Shown piece after piece: positions 38,611-50,372 of a stretch of DNA of 64,000 bases (position 1 is the first letter of the stretch; every line of letters starts with the position of its first letter). The translations under genes were made by a program, and so were the position numbers. A model generated the notes under the pieces. It worked only from the letters and a program-made list of their open reading frames with translations, was not told where the DNA came from and did not search any database. Origin of the DNA: Microglena sp. YARC (taxonomy: Eukaryota > Chlorophyta > Chlorophyceae > Chlamydomonadales > Chlamydomonadaceae). Location of the stretch: contig JAJSRW010000062.1 in NCBI GenBank assembly GCA_022414725.1, positions 1 to 64,000 on the forward strand, in the 5' to 3' direction.

Positions 38611-39510
38611 AAAATGTTATATTAATATATAATTGTCTAATTAATTAAATAAATTATATTAATTAATGAATAACATGATTAAAATGAATTTATTTAATTA
38701 TATAAATCGATTGATTAATTAAACAGCGGTTATTAATTAATTAATTAATAACATAATTGATTTTATTATATTTAATTAATTATTAATTTAATTGTATTAT
38801 TAATTAATTAAATTGTATTTAATTAATGCATTTGATACACTCAAAATTGAATTGTTTTGACTTGAATTGAATGCAATAAATTGAATCGATTGATGAAGCT
38901 TTGTTTACTACTAAGTAAGGAAAATTTACATTTTTACGCGTTGTTAAATTCGAAGCAATATTAAACGTGCCTGGACTGTCATGTATATTGCCTTTATTGG
39001 CAAGCATTTGATGCACACGGAAAGTAACCAATCAGAGGTATGGTTGTTTTAAGGGATTTGTTTGGTCAGCCGCATTACCGCATACACGCTTGATGTGGCT
39101 TCATTCCCCACATTTCTGGCAATTAATTCGAAAACCCCAGGACACGAGCCGCTTGTTGCCTCGTACAATATCGTATTACGAGATCGCAGCGTAATATGCG
39201 GTCTGGCACGTGTTTTGCCAATGAGGTTGTAGAGTCGGCTGGGCGTGTCCCTGGCGTACGTAGGATTGAACTAACACATAGTCTCGACAGCCTAGACAAG
39301 TGGCATCTGAATTATGTTCAACCGCTGGCATTCAAACCACTAAGCAACTTAACCCTGAACACATTAGAAGTCATGGGCAGGACATGGGGCAAATAGTCGA
39401 GAAAAAGTTGATATGCAGAATGCGAGAAAGTGAGAGGAGGGAGGCTGGGAGTTTCAAAAGTAGTGGAGTTAGTAGATACTCATAGCGGAATAAGGTACAT
39501 TACATTTGAC

Positions 39511-41620
39511 AACTTGTGTGCACGCAGATACACACACATCTGGCTATCCATGCACTACCACACACCACGGTGCATGCAGATACACACACATATGGCTATC
39601 CATGCACTTCCATCCACACAGCACTGTGCACGCACATACACACACATAGCTGGCTATCCATGAACTACCTCACAGCACTGAGCATGCACATACACACACA
39701 TATGGCTATCAAAGCACTGCCACAAAGCACTGTGCATGCTCATACACACACATTTGGCTATCCATGCACTGCCACACAGCACTGTGCACGCACATACACA
39801 CACATACCTGGCTATCCATGCACTTCCAGGAAGCACTGTGCATGCACATACACAAACATCTGGCTAACCATGCACTACAAGACAACCACATGCCAACACA
39901 CGCACACACTCAAGCATGCACACACAAAACAGCTGGCTACACATACACCGTCGCACAGCCATGTGCTAGTATATACACACATATGGCTTTCCATGCACTA
40001 CAAGACAACCCCATGCAAACACAAACACACTCAAATACACACACATGCATGCACAATTCAAATGGCTATCCATTCATTGCCACACAGCACTATGCACGCA
40101 CATACACAAACATATGGCTATCCATGCACTGCCACACAACACTATGCACGCACATACACTTACATCATGTTATCCATGCACTGCCACACAACACTATGCA
40201 CGCACATACACTTACATCTGGTTATCCATACACTGCCACATAGCACTGAGCAAACACATACACACACATCTGGCTATCCATGCATTGCCACATAGCACTA
40301 TGCACACACACACATCTGCCTATCAATGCACTGCCACACAGCACTGTGCACGCACATACACACACATCTGGCTATCCATGCACTGCCACACAGCACTATG
40401 CACGCACACACACACATCTGGCTATCAATGCACTGCCACACAGCACAGTGCACGCACATACACACACATCTAGCTATCCATGCATTGCCACACAGTACTG
40501 TGCATGCACATACACACACATCTGGAATTCATGGCACGGCCACATAGAACTGTGCACGCACATACACACACATATGGCTATACATGCACTACAAGACAAC
40601 CCCATGCAAACACTAACACACTCAAATACACACGCATGCACACACAAAACAACTGGCTACACATACACTGTCTCAGAGCCTTGTGCTAGTATATACACAC
40701 ACATCTGGCTATCCATGCACTACAAGACAACCCCATGCAAACACAAACACACTCAAATACACACACATGCATGCACAATACAAATGGCTATCCATGCACT
40801 GCCACACAGCACAGTGCACGCACATAGACACACATCTGGCTATCCATGGACTGCCACACAGCACTGTGCATGCACATGCACACACATCTGGTTATCCATG
40901 CACTGCCACACTGCACTGTGCACGCACATAGACACACATATGGCTTCCATGCACTACAAGACAACCCCATGCAAACACTAACACACTCAAATACACGCGT
41001 ATGCACACACAAAACAACTGGCTATCCAAGCACTACAAGACAACCCGTGCACACACAAACGTACCCTAACACTCACGCGTGCAAACACACAAACGAACAA
41101 CTGGCTGCAAATGCACTGCTACACAGCACTATTCATCCCATATACACACACCTGGCCATTAATGCACTGTAAGACAAACCCAAGCACATGCACACACAAG
41201 TGGCTACACATGCACTGCCACACAGATATGTTTCCGTACACAGATACACACACCCGGCCACCCATGCATTACAAGACAATCCCATCGACACACACAACCC
41301 AATCAGACACTCACGCACACACACACCAGGCCATCCATGCACTACAAGACAACCCCATGCACACATTCACACATACCCAGACACTCACACACGCACACAC
41401 AAGGGGCTACGCATGCACTGCCACACGGCCCTACTTACATACACACACACCTGGCCATCCATGCACTACAAGACAATCCCATCGACACAAACAACACACT
41501 CAGGCACTCACCCACACACACTGGCTATCCATGCACTACCCCATGCACACACACAAACACACTAACACACCTTCAACACACACATAACTGGCTATCCAAC
41601 TGCAGCACAACCCACCCACA
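39511..41620 (+). repeat. 52-bp minisatellite array 6
   Basis: Same 52-bp family, more diverged than arrays 2 and 5. It ends with CACACCTGGCCATCC-type units like the end of array 3. Confidence 0.92.
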
Positions 41621-42657
41621 ACTACTGAAGCACGAACTGCAACACCACATAACACCAATACCAAGTGCCCCAACCCCCAACCCCAATCACATTACCACCA
41701 CTAGGCTGATAGGCCACCCCTAAACTGTATACCCCACTTGCATCAGACCAACCATGGTAGCCCGTGTTAGCTTGGCCAAATTCTGGTGCCTCGTAAGGTG
41801 TTTGCGCATAACAGGGGGGAGGGGGGGCAGCGAGCAAAGAGGCTGCCTACGCTGACGAGCTTCAGCTAGCGATTTCAATGAAAGGGTGGTAGGAGCAAAG
41901 AGGACGGCAAACTATATTCTTAAACAATAGAGTTGGAATAAGTAGCTTAATCGGAAGCGTTGCCAGCAGGAAATAGTAGCACAAGAGTTGCGGACTCCAA
42001 TCGGCAGCAAACAATTCGCACCCCGATCGGTGTGGCCGCCATGTTGCCACGCTGTCCCAGATTGTCGAACGTTTCTAGGTCGTTAGGTCGCAGCACGAAG
42101 CGCGAACGTGCTCACTAGCAAGCTCTGGACGAAACATGAACATCACGTGAATTATAACTAGAAGAACCATAGTTGGCGTGGCTTCATCCCACCCGGCCCA
42201 GCCCACGCACGGCCCTGCGGCTGAGCTGTGGCTGAAGTCCGAGCTAAAAATAGCTCAAGTGCCCTAGGTGACTGTTTCGTCCATTGTGATGCTTGCATGT
42301 TTCGCCTCGATTTTTTGACGACAATTCCATTCCCAAACCTATGTATGCGCACATCATTGGATGGTACGAATTTGAAATGATGACAAATGTTACCCAATAA
42401 TTGTCGCTTTTGGCCCAAAACGCACAAACCTTAGCTCCTTTTCTTGAATTGCGATGCTCATATGTGGTCTCTTGAGAATATCTCCGGTATCAATAAGTCT
42501 TATAATTGGGATATCTTATATAATGTTTCGTTTTTTTGTGATTTGAAGTGAAACCTGAAAAGTAGGTTGTGACACACGGACACACAAACACACAAACAGT
42601 TTTGACAGGCTAATCCCTCAATCAAAAATTTTGTAATTTTTTTCATTCGGGTATAAA

Positions 42658-42683
42658 GGGCGCCTGGAGGCGCGTCCCGAATG
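42658..42683 (+). repeat. H hairpin motif, copy 12 of the right-arm run (outermost)
   Basis: Canonical core. It is the last H in the window. A short AT-rich stub follows to about 42760, after which the composite repeat ends. Counting from the left end this is the thirteenth H, including the variant at 17383. Confidence 0.9.
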
Positions 42684-42760
42684 AAAGTGTTATAAAAAAA
42701 CTCGTTTTTTTTAATTTGATTTAATTTGATTAAATTTGATTGAATTGGACGATGATTTAA

Positions 42761-43590
42761 TTTCCCTATCAATATGAATGCTTCATATGTGGCAGGTGAA
42801 TAGGTTTTCCACTTGACTCCAATATGATTCGAAGTTGGTCGTGATTTATTAGTAGACCAAAGTAGATGTTTTGTAACGCGGAATACGCAATATATGCGAA
42901 GTTTATAGAGTGTTATGGGCATCATTTGTGTTTGGAGTTTTAGCACGATCATATATGTTAAATGAATTGGCTGATTTCAATTTGATTCGAAGTATGCCAT
43001 GTCTTTGGATAGGGGACAAAAAAAGCATGAGGGACAATGAGCCAAATTAATGCTTCGGAATGTTACAAGAGGGGAAGTAAACCATAAGAGTTGCGACTTT
43101 ACAACTATATAGGAAACATAATCTAGAGTAGTTATGAGGGGACAGTAGAGGGACCGGTCAAGGCGTGACCTAAATATAAAAAGGATAGTGTGGTAGAGTG
43201 AGGGAGACGAGCTATTCAAGCTTTAAAAGTCCCACCCACCCACCCCTTGAATACAGCTAAGAAGGGGAAGACAAAAGGGTTATGGTTTACAAAATTAAAC
43301 ATAAACTCTGATAAACCCCAGGGAGCTCTGAAACGAGAACTAGAGGGTATGACCTGAGAAGCATGTCTAGAGTACTTGATCAGGTCATGTCTATGTTTAG
43401 GGAAGTCTATGATCAAGGCAATATAGGATTTGAGAAGTCTGTCTACAGTAACATGATGGAAATACATAATGTTACTGGGCAGGAATGTTAGCACAAATTG
43501 AGGGTGTTGATGGATTAATGATAGCCAGTCAAGCAAAAGTGGCTAGGAGGACGAAGAGTAAGATTGGGCTGCCTAATGCAGTGCCAAGTA
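42761..43590. other. Unique sequence, no gene recognised
   Basis: Mixed-composition single-copy DNA. A minus-strand frame at 43216-43536 has no motif I recognise. Confidence 0.5.
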
Positions 43591-43592
43591 GT

Positions 43593-44745
43593 TTACTCCC
43601 GACCAAGGCGAGCTAGATGGCGTTCGGGGTGCAAGTAGAGCTGGACGACAGCAGGGGTCTGGATCCGGCCAGCGGCAGCAGCTGCTGCAAGCTGAGCAGA
43701 CTGAGAGGGCCAGCTGCCTGAGCAGCAGCTTGCAAGGCTCCACGGCGAAAGCTGTGAGCAGTCTCGTGGTTGAACAGCTGGATGGCTTTCAGGTGTTTCT
43801 GGACCATCTTGGTGAAAAGGCATCCAGAGTAGGAGCCTCCCTGAACCCCTTCTGGGTGTAGGTAGAGGGACGGAGATGTAGTGCCGAATGGGAAAGCCAG
43901 ACAAATAGCACATCTGTTGGAAGGCCCACAAGTGGCTCAGTAGGCAAACAGCAGGCTGAGGGTGTAGCTTGATGTAGACTGGGCTTGGTAGACCCTACCC
44001 TTCTTCTTGGTCTTGGTGCCATGAGTAGGAAGGGACAGCAGCACTTCAGGCATGGGACACTGGGGTCATACCCATTAGGGTACAGTTGAACCCAGTTGGG
44101 GGTGTGCAGATTAGGGAGGCACAACTTGCCCACCTTCAGTGCCGCGATAGGCTGTCTCCCAAGCATGAAGGATGGAAACAGCATCCCTCAGAAAAGAGAT
44201 GCGCTTGACTGGGTCAGAGGCCCGGCGGCTTCCACATCAAGGTAGGCTACTAGGCGTGCACTTTGGAAAAACCATAGGACAGCTGACACTTCCTGGTAGC
44301 CTGCCTCAAATAAGAGTTTTGGTAGCCCTTCTTGTAGTTCCTGACAGGGCCACTGTGGCAAGGGTTGCCTGTGTTGGACCGGGGGTCGTACTCGCCACCA
44401 CGCCCAAGCTGCTCGAACAAGGTGGATAGATGCTAAATGCTGAGTCCACACCTTGAGGGGAAGGGACGAGAGTAGAACAGCCAGGCAGTATGCTGCCTCC
44501 ATGGCGCTCCAACCAGAAAACAGTCCATGAAGCACAGCAAGTCTTCTGGTCTAGCATATAGCATGCTGTGAGGGTAGGAGTCTGGCAATTGGCTCAACCA
44601 TGTGGTGAACTCCTCACCCACAACATACCGGCGGTGCAAGGTACTTTTGCTACGCTGTGATCAATGACTGAGGCAGCTGTGCCCAAGCTGGTTTGGTACA
44701 TGGCCTGGGCTGAGGCAGGAGACATCCTAGGGAGAGGCGTTTGGG
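43593..44745 (-). pseudogene. Tyrosine recombinase pseudogene (Crypton/DIRS-like)
   Basis: Pieces of one protein lie in three frames in the right order. The N-terminal core-binding region (about 44519-44745) includes SLGTAASVIDHSVAK and PEDLLCFMDCFLV. A middle part (about 44270-44440) has HLSTLFEQLGRGGEYDP and GPVRNYKKGYQ. The C-terminal catalytic part (about 43613-43810) has the AHSFRRGAL segment, which fits the H-x-x-R box of tyrosine recombinases. At least two frame changes and an in-frame stop before the HLSTLFEQ segment separate the pieces. Such enzymes cut and rejoin DNA through a tyrosine nucleophile and mobilise Cryptons and DIRS elements. I see no reverse transcriptase beside it, which favours a Crypton-like source. 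The catalytic tyrosine was not located. Confidence 0.72.
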
Positions 44746-45707
44746 ATCCCGGGCCTAATAGCTGTTGTTCGACAACGTGGCTGAAGAAACCAGCGAAAGA
44801 AACCAGCGAAAGGAAGTGTGGTAGAGTTAAGCGAACGCACCACCTATGATTGTTGTCTATGACTTGACAAGGTAGAGTAGAAAAGCAACACAAAGCCAAG
44901 ACGATGTATGAAAACGCCACACATAAGTGGTCCAAGTACAATCATAAAGCATGATGAGCTGTGCACTATTTACCAAACCCTGAGCACTCAAACTAGCTTA
45001 ATACATGGTTTTAATCTCATTTTGGTTAATATAATCTGAAACCCGAGGCTAGCAGAAAGCTAAATTACTGGGAAATATAAAGAAATTATGAGAATTGAGC
45101 ATTGAGATACAATGTGGTTGGGTCAACAACCCACTATCAACCTCACATTTAACTGAACAACCATGCGAACTTGTAGAAGGGCAAACCATTCTCATACATG
45201 CTCAAGTCAACTTCTGCCTTGTCTTAACTAGCCACCCCTCCCATTTAGTAAGAAAACTAGTGTGTATAAAAACATGTAACCTAATTTAATCAACAAGTTT
45301 ACCACATGAGTAAAATGGAGCCAAAGATTTACTGTTCATGTGTTTGACTGATTTCTTTTATCCATTGGGTGGATGCATTGGATAAAAGAAACAAATAAAT
45401 CAGCATGACCTCTAATGCATATAATAAGAGCATGGTATATATGGAACATATGATATCAATATGAGGAATGTCAGCTTAACCATAGAGTTTGTAGACATCT
45501 ATATATATAGTAGACATTTGACATTGAACATTTGTATGACATCATACATTTAAATATACAATGTGTAGTCTTAAGCTAGCTCTTCCAGTGTTGGCAGAGG
45601 TGATGACAAGTCAAAATCGAATCCATCATACAATTTGTATGTTTCAGAAGACAGGTCCCGCAAACATTCATTTCTTCATTATATTCTGCATCTGTTTCAA
45701 AGCTGAT
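44746..45707. other. Downstream flank of the Helitron gene, no gene seen
   Basis: AT-rich sequence without a supportable frame. It contains the stem-loop listed at 45352-45391. A Helitron 3' terminus would be expected in this direction but no clear CTRR end was found. Confidence 0.5.
45352..45391. repeat. 13-bp stem-loop about 320 bp past the Helitron stop codon
   Basis: TTTCTTTTATCCA (45352-45364) pairs perfectly with TGGATAAAAGAAA (45379-45391) around a 14-base loop. Helitrons carry a subterminal 3' hairpin, so this is a candidate, but no CTRR follows on the minus strand. It could also act in 3' end formation. Confidence 0.55.
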
Positions 45708-47027
45708 TTAAAATCTACGAATAACTTCAGCTCTTTCTACTGAATTTGTATACAGTGGTGCTAGCAACCACAAATCACTTAATAAACTAGGCCTCGTAAT
45801 CGGAACAAGTAGGTTAGCTTTATTCAATACCCCGGTTGAGGGAGGTTTCAAATGCAAGAACCATTTGTCTTGTCCAAAGGATACTCCTTGTGCAAAATGA
45901 CTGGAGAATGTTGTAGCTCCCTCAAGTGGCATTCCGTCCCGCAGTACAGTTATTTTACTGCCTGTCTTAATTGCCTTCCCTGGTAACTTAGCGTGCAATG
46001 AATCCTATTATCTGGTTTGCCATTTGTTAGTAAGAAAAGCAATTTAAAGCTCACTTTTTTTAGTGTGATTGGAATACAGTTTTGCAGGACATTCTCTGCA
46101 AATCCACCCATGCCTTGGTGCAAGTTTCCAACTTCAAATCCATCAGGTTGCACAAAAATACACTTGGGAAGGTATTTCAATTGCCAAACCTCGCCTTCTC
46201 CAGAATCTGCTTCTTCCCGCTCATCCAATACGATGTGTCGACCGATGCACGTGGTGTTATTGATTCTTCCTACTTCTGGGTTGTCGTTGTCTATGAACTT
46301 ATACATGATCCCAGGGAAAAAGTATTGAGTACTTTCCATGCCCCCTGTTTCTTTTAGTGGTCTCTTGCTTATCAAATTCGTTATGTACATAGACAATTTT
46401 GCATTGCATGCAGCAACATTACTATTATGTGCTGACTTTTTGCCTGTGCTTTTGCTTTTGCTTATGGACCCTTTGTCTGTGTCTTTTACGTTCCAAACAA
46501 GTAGTCTTTGCTTTGCATTTGATGCATGAATTTTGTACATTATATGGTTTAGTGGAGCTTTTTATTTTGTTGCGCAAGACAACTATTTTGGGGCTTTGTT
46601 CCAAAAGAGCTTTCATTTCTTCAGATGTATGTGGGTATCGTGCATTCAATGTGTCAACTATGCTCCCTAGTTCATCATCAGTCAATTCTGTTTCTTGCAT
46701 TAGAAGTTGAACCATGTCATACAATTCTTTACCTGATGGTGTATCAGAACTGAATCGATGTTGCACTTTCAACATGAAACACTGAGTAAACTGTTTCCAA
46801 ATTGCTCTCCCTTGTTTTTCCTGATCTATTTTTCCTTGATTGAATGTGTCACTTGGTTTTCTAATCTTTTCAACTGCTTTGTGGAACAAAGGGGTTGCCA
46901 TAACTGGTTGATGCTGAGCGAAGTCACCTGCCAAGACAATGTGAACCCCCTCCAAATATTGCATCATTTCTTTTATCACCAGCAGGACGAAATCTCTCTT
47001 GAGCTTGCGGGCGCCATCATCCATTTG
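45708..47027 (-). CDS. Helitron exon 12: PIF1 helicase C-terminal half
   Basis: Acceptor TTTGAATTTGCAG at 47027, in phase with exon 11. It encodes QMDDGARKLKRDFVLLVI and EGVHIVLAGDFAQHQPV (helicase motif III type, GDF-x-Q-x-x-PV). After a frame change near 46550 come ASNAKQRLLVWN and NNTTCIGRHIVLDER. After another near 46010 come TFSSHFAQGVSFGQDKW and NKANLLVPITRPS up to TAA at 45708-45710. HFAQGVSF stands where PIF1 helicases usually have an HKSQG-type box. The two frame changes interrupt the product. Confidence 0.85.
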
Positions 47028-47349
47028 CTGCAAATTCAAAGGTTTAATGAGTTATGTTAGATTATATTAAGGCCATATAGTGTGTTTGCTGTTGTTGGGC
47101 AATTCAACAATAGGTTAGATTGTGGTTGAATGGAAGCTATGGTGGGGTTAATTCACTAGCATTTGGGTTGGGAGGCTACATTAACTTGTGATAATGTGTC
47201 TGCCTAGGAGGTGTTGAGCTGGAATGAGTTTTAATTTGGTGTCATGTTGCAGAATATTGGATGAATGACTAGGACGAAGTACATAAAGTCAGTAATCCCA
47301 CAATCACTTTTGATGTGGCCCTATGGACAAACGTGTTTCTAGTGTGGTG

Positions 47350-47363
47350 TATACAATATAATG
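47350..47363. repeat. LINE-B target-site duplication, 5' copy
   Basis: TATACAATATAATG, repeated exactly at 51837-51850. Confidence 0.88.
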
Positions 47364-47790
47364 TATGCTCAAGCCTGGAGCACTGACCCCAAGATTGCTT
47401 GGACTGCCAAAATGCAATTCATCAGAAATGACACCCACAAATGTACTGGCGCCTCCTACTACAAACACCACACCATCCGTAAGAACAGCTCCCCTGACGA
47501 CCTGGTGCATGCTGCCACTACCCCAGACCTTCTTGCTCTCCCAACCCCAGCCAAGCTCCTCCACCTCCTATATGGCAACCAACACAGCCTGACCCACCTC
47601 CTGGGCTTCAGAGCCCAAAAGAGGAAGGCTAACGAACCTCGAGAACCCCCCCATCACAGATATTGGAGGGTCCAGAAAGCCCCATGCACCATTCTCTGCC
47701 ACCATCTCCCTTGTTACATATCTGCTGGCCTCCCCGTGCATTCCCACACCTACTCCTCTCCACCCTCCATTGTGGTCACTTGGTCCCTTG
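47361..47790 (+). pseudogene. LINE-B 5' coding remnant, function unknown
   Basis: An open frame with HKCTGASYYKHHTI and PTPAKLLHLLYGNQHSLTHL looks protein-like but matches no domain I know. It precedes the nested LINE-A. It may be part of the LINE-B polyprotein N-terminal to the missing RT. Confidence 0.4.
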
Positions 47791-47819
47791 TCCATCTCAC
47801 ATACTATGGAGATATACAA

Positions 47820-48661
47820 TATTGATATTCTCACCCACCTGTTTGATTCTCTTGTACAACCTATCCTGAATTTTGGCTGTGAGGTGTGGGCTCCTTCTAT
47901 TCTGAACAACACACTTATCTCAAATGACCATGCTTGTGAGAAATGGCATAGAGGTATACTTTAAACAAATGTTGGGGTGTTTGCCAATCTACTACATCTA
48001 ATATTATCATGGAAGAGCTGGGTAGAACCCCGTTGTGTTTTGCTTGGCTTAAACAAGCTTTGCGCTTCTGGAACAAGACCATACATAAAGAACCTGAGGA
48101 TCTCATTAGAATGGCTCTTGAGGAATCTTTTGACTCCAACACTGGCTGGGTTCATGACTTGCGTTGTGCTCTCCACAAGCTAGGATCCAGTAAAAACATC
48201 AACATTTTGGAGGCTGTCGATGTCGAAGGTATTATGTCTGAAGTTTTTGAGTCATGGAGGTTTAAGTACCCAAGTGACACCAATGCAGTTAGAGACATCC
48301 CTGATGAGAGAAAGGGTTGGCTTTAAACGCCTCCGATACCAAAAATGGTTCGCAGCCAACAGCAATGATGAGAATGGCTTGATTCCCTTTACATCCGCCT
48401 TACATAAGCAGGATCAGATTCGTTCTATAGCACAGTTTTAGAATGGGTTCCCATTGGCTGAACACAGAAAGAATGAGGGTGGTGGATAGAGCACACATCC
48501 CTCGCTCAATGAGACACTGTCAAATGTGTGGGTTCCAAAAACCTGAGGATGAAATGCATATGTTTGAGTGCCCTTTTTATAATGATATTCGCCTCCGCTA
48601 CCAGAAGCTGTTTACAGATATTTATAGGCATGTCCATGAGGATACCAACTTAACCGTATGA
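47820..48661 (+). pseudogene. LINE-A polyprotein C-terminus (end of RT region and CCHC)
   Basis: Three pieces in shifting frames. HLFDSLVQPILNFGCEVW (about 47838-47890) is the thumb-side motif found at the end of LINE reverse transcriptases. ELGRTPLCFAWLKQALRFWN (about 48014-48075) follows. HCQMCGFQKPEDEMHMFECP (about 48510-48575) is a C-x2-C...H-x4-C zinc knuckle common after LINE RTs. The frame ends at TGA 48659-48661. Frame changes mean it is inactive. Confidence 0.82.
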
Positions 48662-48688
48662 ATGTGGAATTCTGAGATTCCACATTCA
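48659..48688 (+). repeat. Perfect 12-bp stem-loop at the LINE-A stop codon
   Basis: TGAATGTGGAAT and ATTCCACATTCA pair fully around a 6-base loop. The stem begins with the stop codon itself. It may be an RNA element of the LINE-A 3' untranslated region. Confidence 0.75.
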
Positions 48689-49232
48689 GAACCTTTTATG
48701 AATGGAAATGGCACTAAGTCTTTTTGGAAGCAACCTAGCCGACTATCTTTCTACTTGTAGAAAGAGCAAGACAGGAAGCCCTGGACTGCTTAGTGGCACC
48801 GTAATTTATCATCCCTTTTTTCTTCTTCTTGTGACTTCTCATTTGTTAGCTTCTTACCTCCGCCACTGTAAGTGGTTGAGATCTGGGTCCGGCTCTAAGG
48901 GGTTTAATACCTACGCCACCAAAACGGTGGTTGGGAGTTTGGTTTGTTTGTCCTCGACACACCCCTGATGTAATGGGGTTTTTTGCTTTGTGGGTGCTTT
49001 TTCTTTTTGTTTAAAGCACAGAGTCTCATACACCCTCGCGGTGTCAAGTAGACTTTAACATGTAATGTAATGTAATGTAATGTAGAGGAACAAATCACCC
49101 TGCTGGTTGGTCCCACCAGATTTCAGGAACTCCTCCATGCCTACAACACTGAAACTATCCCCAAAGCCCCCCCCCCCTCCATCCACCCAGGCAAGACCTC
49201 CACCTCACTAACAACAACAACAAACAAGGACA

Positions 49233-49658
49233 GTGGCGGAGGGAGGAGAGTTTGATGCCAAATGGTACAGCGAACTCAGGCAAAACCTCATCATTAACAT
49301 GGCAGACCACCACCCAGACTGGGATATCCACCCCCCCGGCAAATACCACATACAGGCTGGTACCCTGAATGACAGTACCACCACCTCCCCCCCCAACTCA
49401 ACAACGGAGACACCACCTACATCTACTCACCAACAGGCCACTGTGTCGGTCATATACCCCTCTCCAACTCCACCTCCTCCACCACAGATACCATACCACC
49501 AAGGCACACTCTCCCCACCTATGGACCCTCCACAGCACAGGAACCTTCGCTGGAGACGTAGCCACCCTCCTATCGCAGCACAAAGACACTACCATCTCCA
49601 ATGTCTCCCCTGCCATACACAAAGCTATGTCCACCCTGGGGATGATAACGGACCTTGA
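49233..49658 (+). pseudogene. LINE-B internal coding remnant, Pro/Thr-rich
   Basis: DAKWYSELRQNLIINMADHH followed by a Pro/Thr/Ser-rich low-complexity stretch. No domain is recognised. It is probably a linker of the LINE-B polyprotein, broken from the next segment by frame changes. Confidence 0.4.
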
Positions 49659-49691
49659 CACATCACCCCTCCTAATGAGTCCCCACCTCCC

Positions 49692-50372
49692 ATGGGCAAC
49701 ACCCCCACCCCCATTGGCCAACTGTTTGGCTTAGGACCCCACTGCTACACCCAACCTTGGTACAGGGGAAACACACACCTCACCAGCCAGAACCCTGAAG
49801 AGGCCTACAAGGCTGTTCGATGGGCACTAGGAAGTGCCATACATGCTCACACCCTAGATATTCCCGCGTGCACCATCCTCTTGTTCCCACACAAACCCAC
49901 ATATGCCCATAACGCCCTCCTAAATCACCCATGGGCTATGGAACTAGCCACTCTGCCTCCCAAGGCCAAACCTCTCACCCCCTCCCTAATCTGGACGGGG
50001 GCAAAACTCACCCCTGCCAAGAGACACAGAGGAACCTACAAACTCATTGCCATCTCAAACCCAGCTGGCCATGCCAAGTACCTCCACAACCCACCCACCA
50101 CATGGGCCCAAACCCATGAGGGACATGGGGGCCACTTCCATCCCACGACCAGGTCCCCCCCTCCCAACTGGGCCTTCCTACCACCCACCTACCCATGGCA
50201 CTTAGCTCCCTCCTTAAGACCTGGGCACAAACAACCCACCCCCATGCAGAATAGACCCCACACCCATAACACCCCCGTGCTCCCGTGCACACATGCTATC
50301 CTACATGCACCAGGCCTCGCTCTATACACAGATGGATGTGCCATCATAGACAAAACGGCGTCCTACGCCTAG
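49692..50372 (+). CDS. LINE-B segment with unrecognised conserved-looking region, leading into RNase H
   Basis: A 226-residue frame. NPEEAYKAVRWALGSAIHAH, LLFPHKPTYAHNALLNHPWA and RHRGTYKLIAISNPAGHAKY look like a folded domain but I cannot name it. Near the end LALYTDGCAI fits the first catalytic strand of RNase H (YTDGS-type). The frame closes soon after, and the domain continues in another frame. Confidence 0.6.
   Translation: MGNTPTPIGQLFGLGPHCYTQPWYRGNTHLTSQNPEEAYKAVRWALGSAIHAHTLDIPACTILLFPHKPTYAHNALLNHPWAMELATLPPKAKPLTPSLIWTGAKLTPAKRHRGTYKLIAISNPAGHAKYLHNPPTTWAQTHEGHGGHFHPTTRSPPPNWAFLPPTYPWHLAPSLRPGHKQPTPMQNRPHTHNTPVLPCTHAILHAPGLALYTDGCAIIDKTASYA

Larger units (their letters stand above)
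38585..42657 (+). repeat. Type B unit, right arm copy 5 (last)
   Basis: H, AT tract (to about 38880), M2 (38881-39510, more diverged), 52-bp array (39511-41620), a unique stretch (41621-42125) in place of the TATGG array and M3, then M4 (about 42126-42657). The unique stretch has a minus-strand frame at 41622-41837 that I do not recognise. Confidence 0.84.
47790..49085 (+). mobile_element. LINE-A: 5'-truncated non-LTR element nested in LINE-B
   Basis: It carries the C-terminal end of a LINE polyprotein, a 3' untranslated part and a terminal (TAATG)n tail (about 49058-49085). The last ~290 bp reappear inverted at 29596-29882, which defines the 3' end. The 5' border near 47790 is approximate. 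I could not find its target duplication. Confidence 0.82.

Noticed and set aside
9239..41620. CRISPR-like regular arrays
   Set aside because: Units are contiguous without unique spacers, and the introns, Helitron and LINEs show eukaryotic DNA.
41622..41837. Minus-strand frame with APPPPCYAQTPYEAPEFGQ
   Set aside because: Its composition is mildly protein-like, but it is short, lies in a unique island between repeats and has no recognisable domain or splice partner.
7386..42683. H motif as Helitron 3' termini
   Set aside because: Helitron ends have a hairpin followed within about a dozen bases by CTRR. H is followed by GTCCCGAATG or CCTTTATT with no such end.
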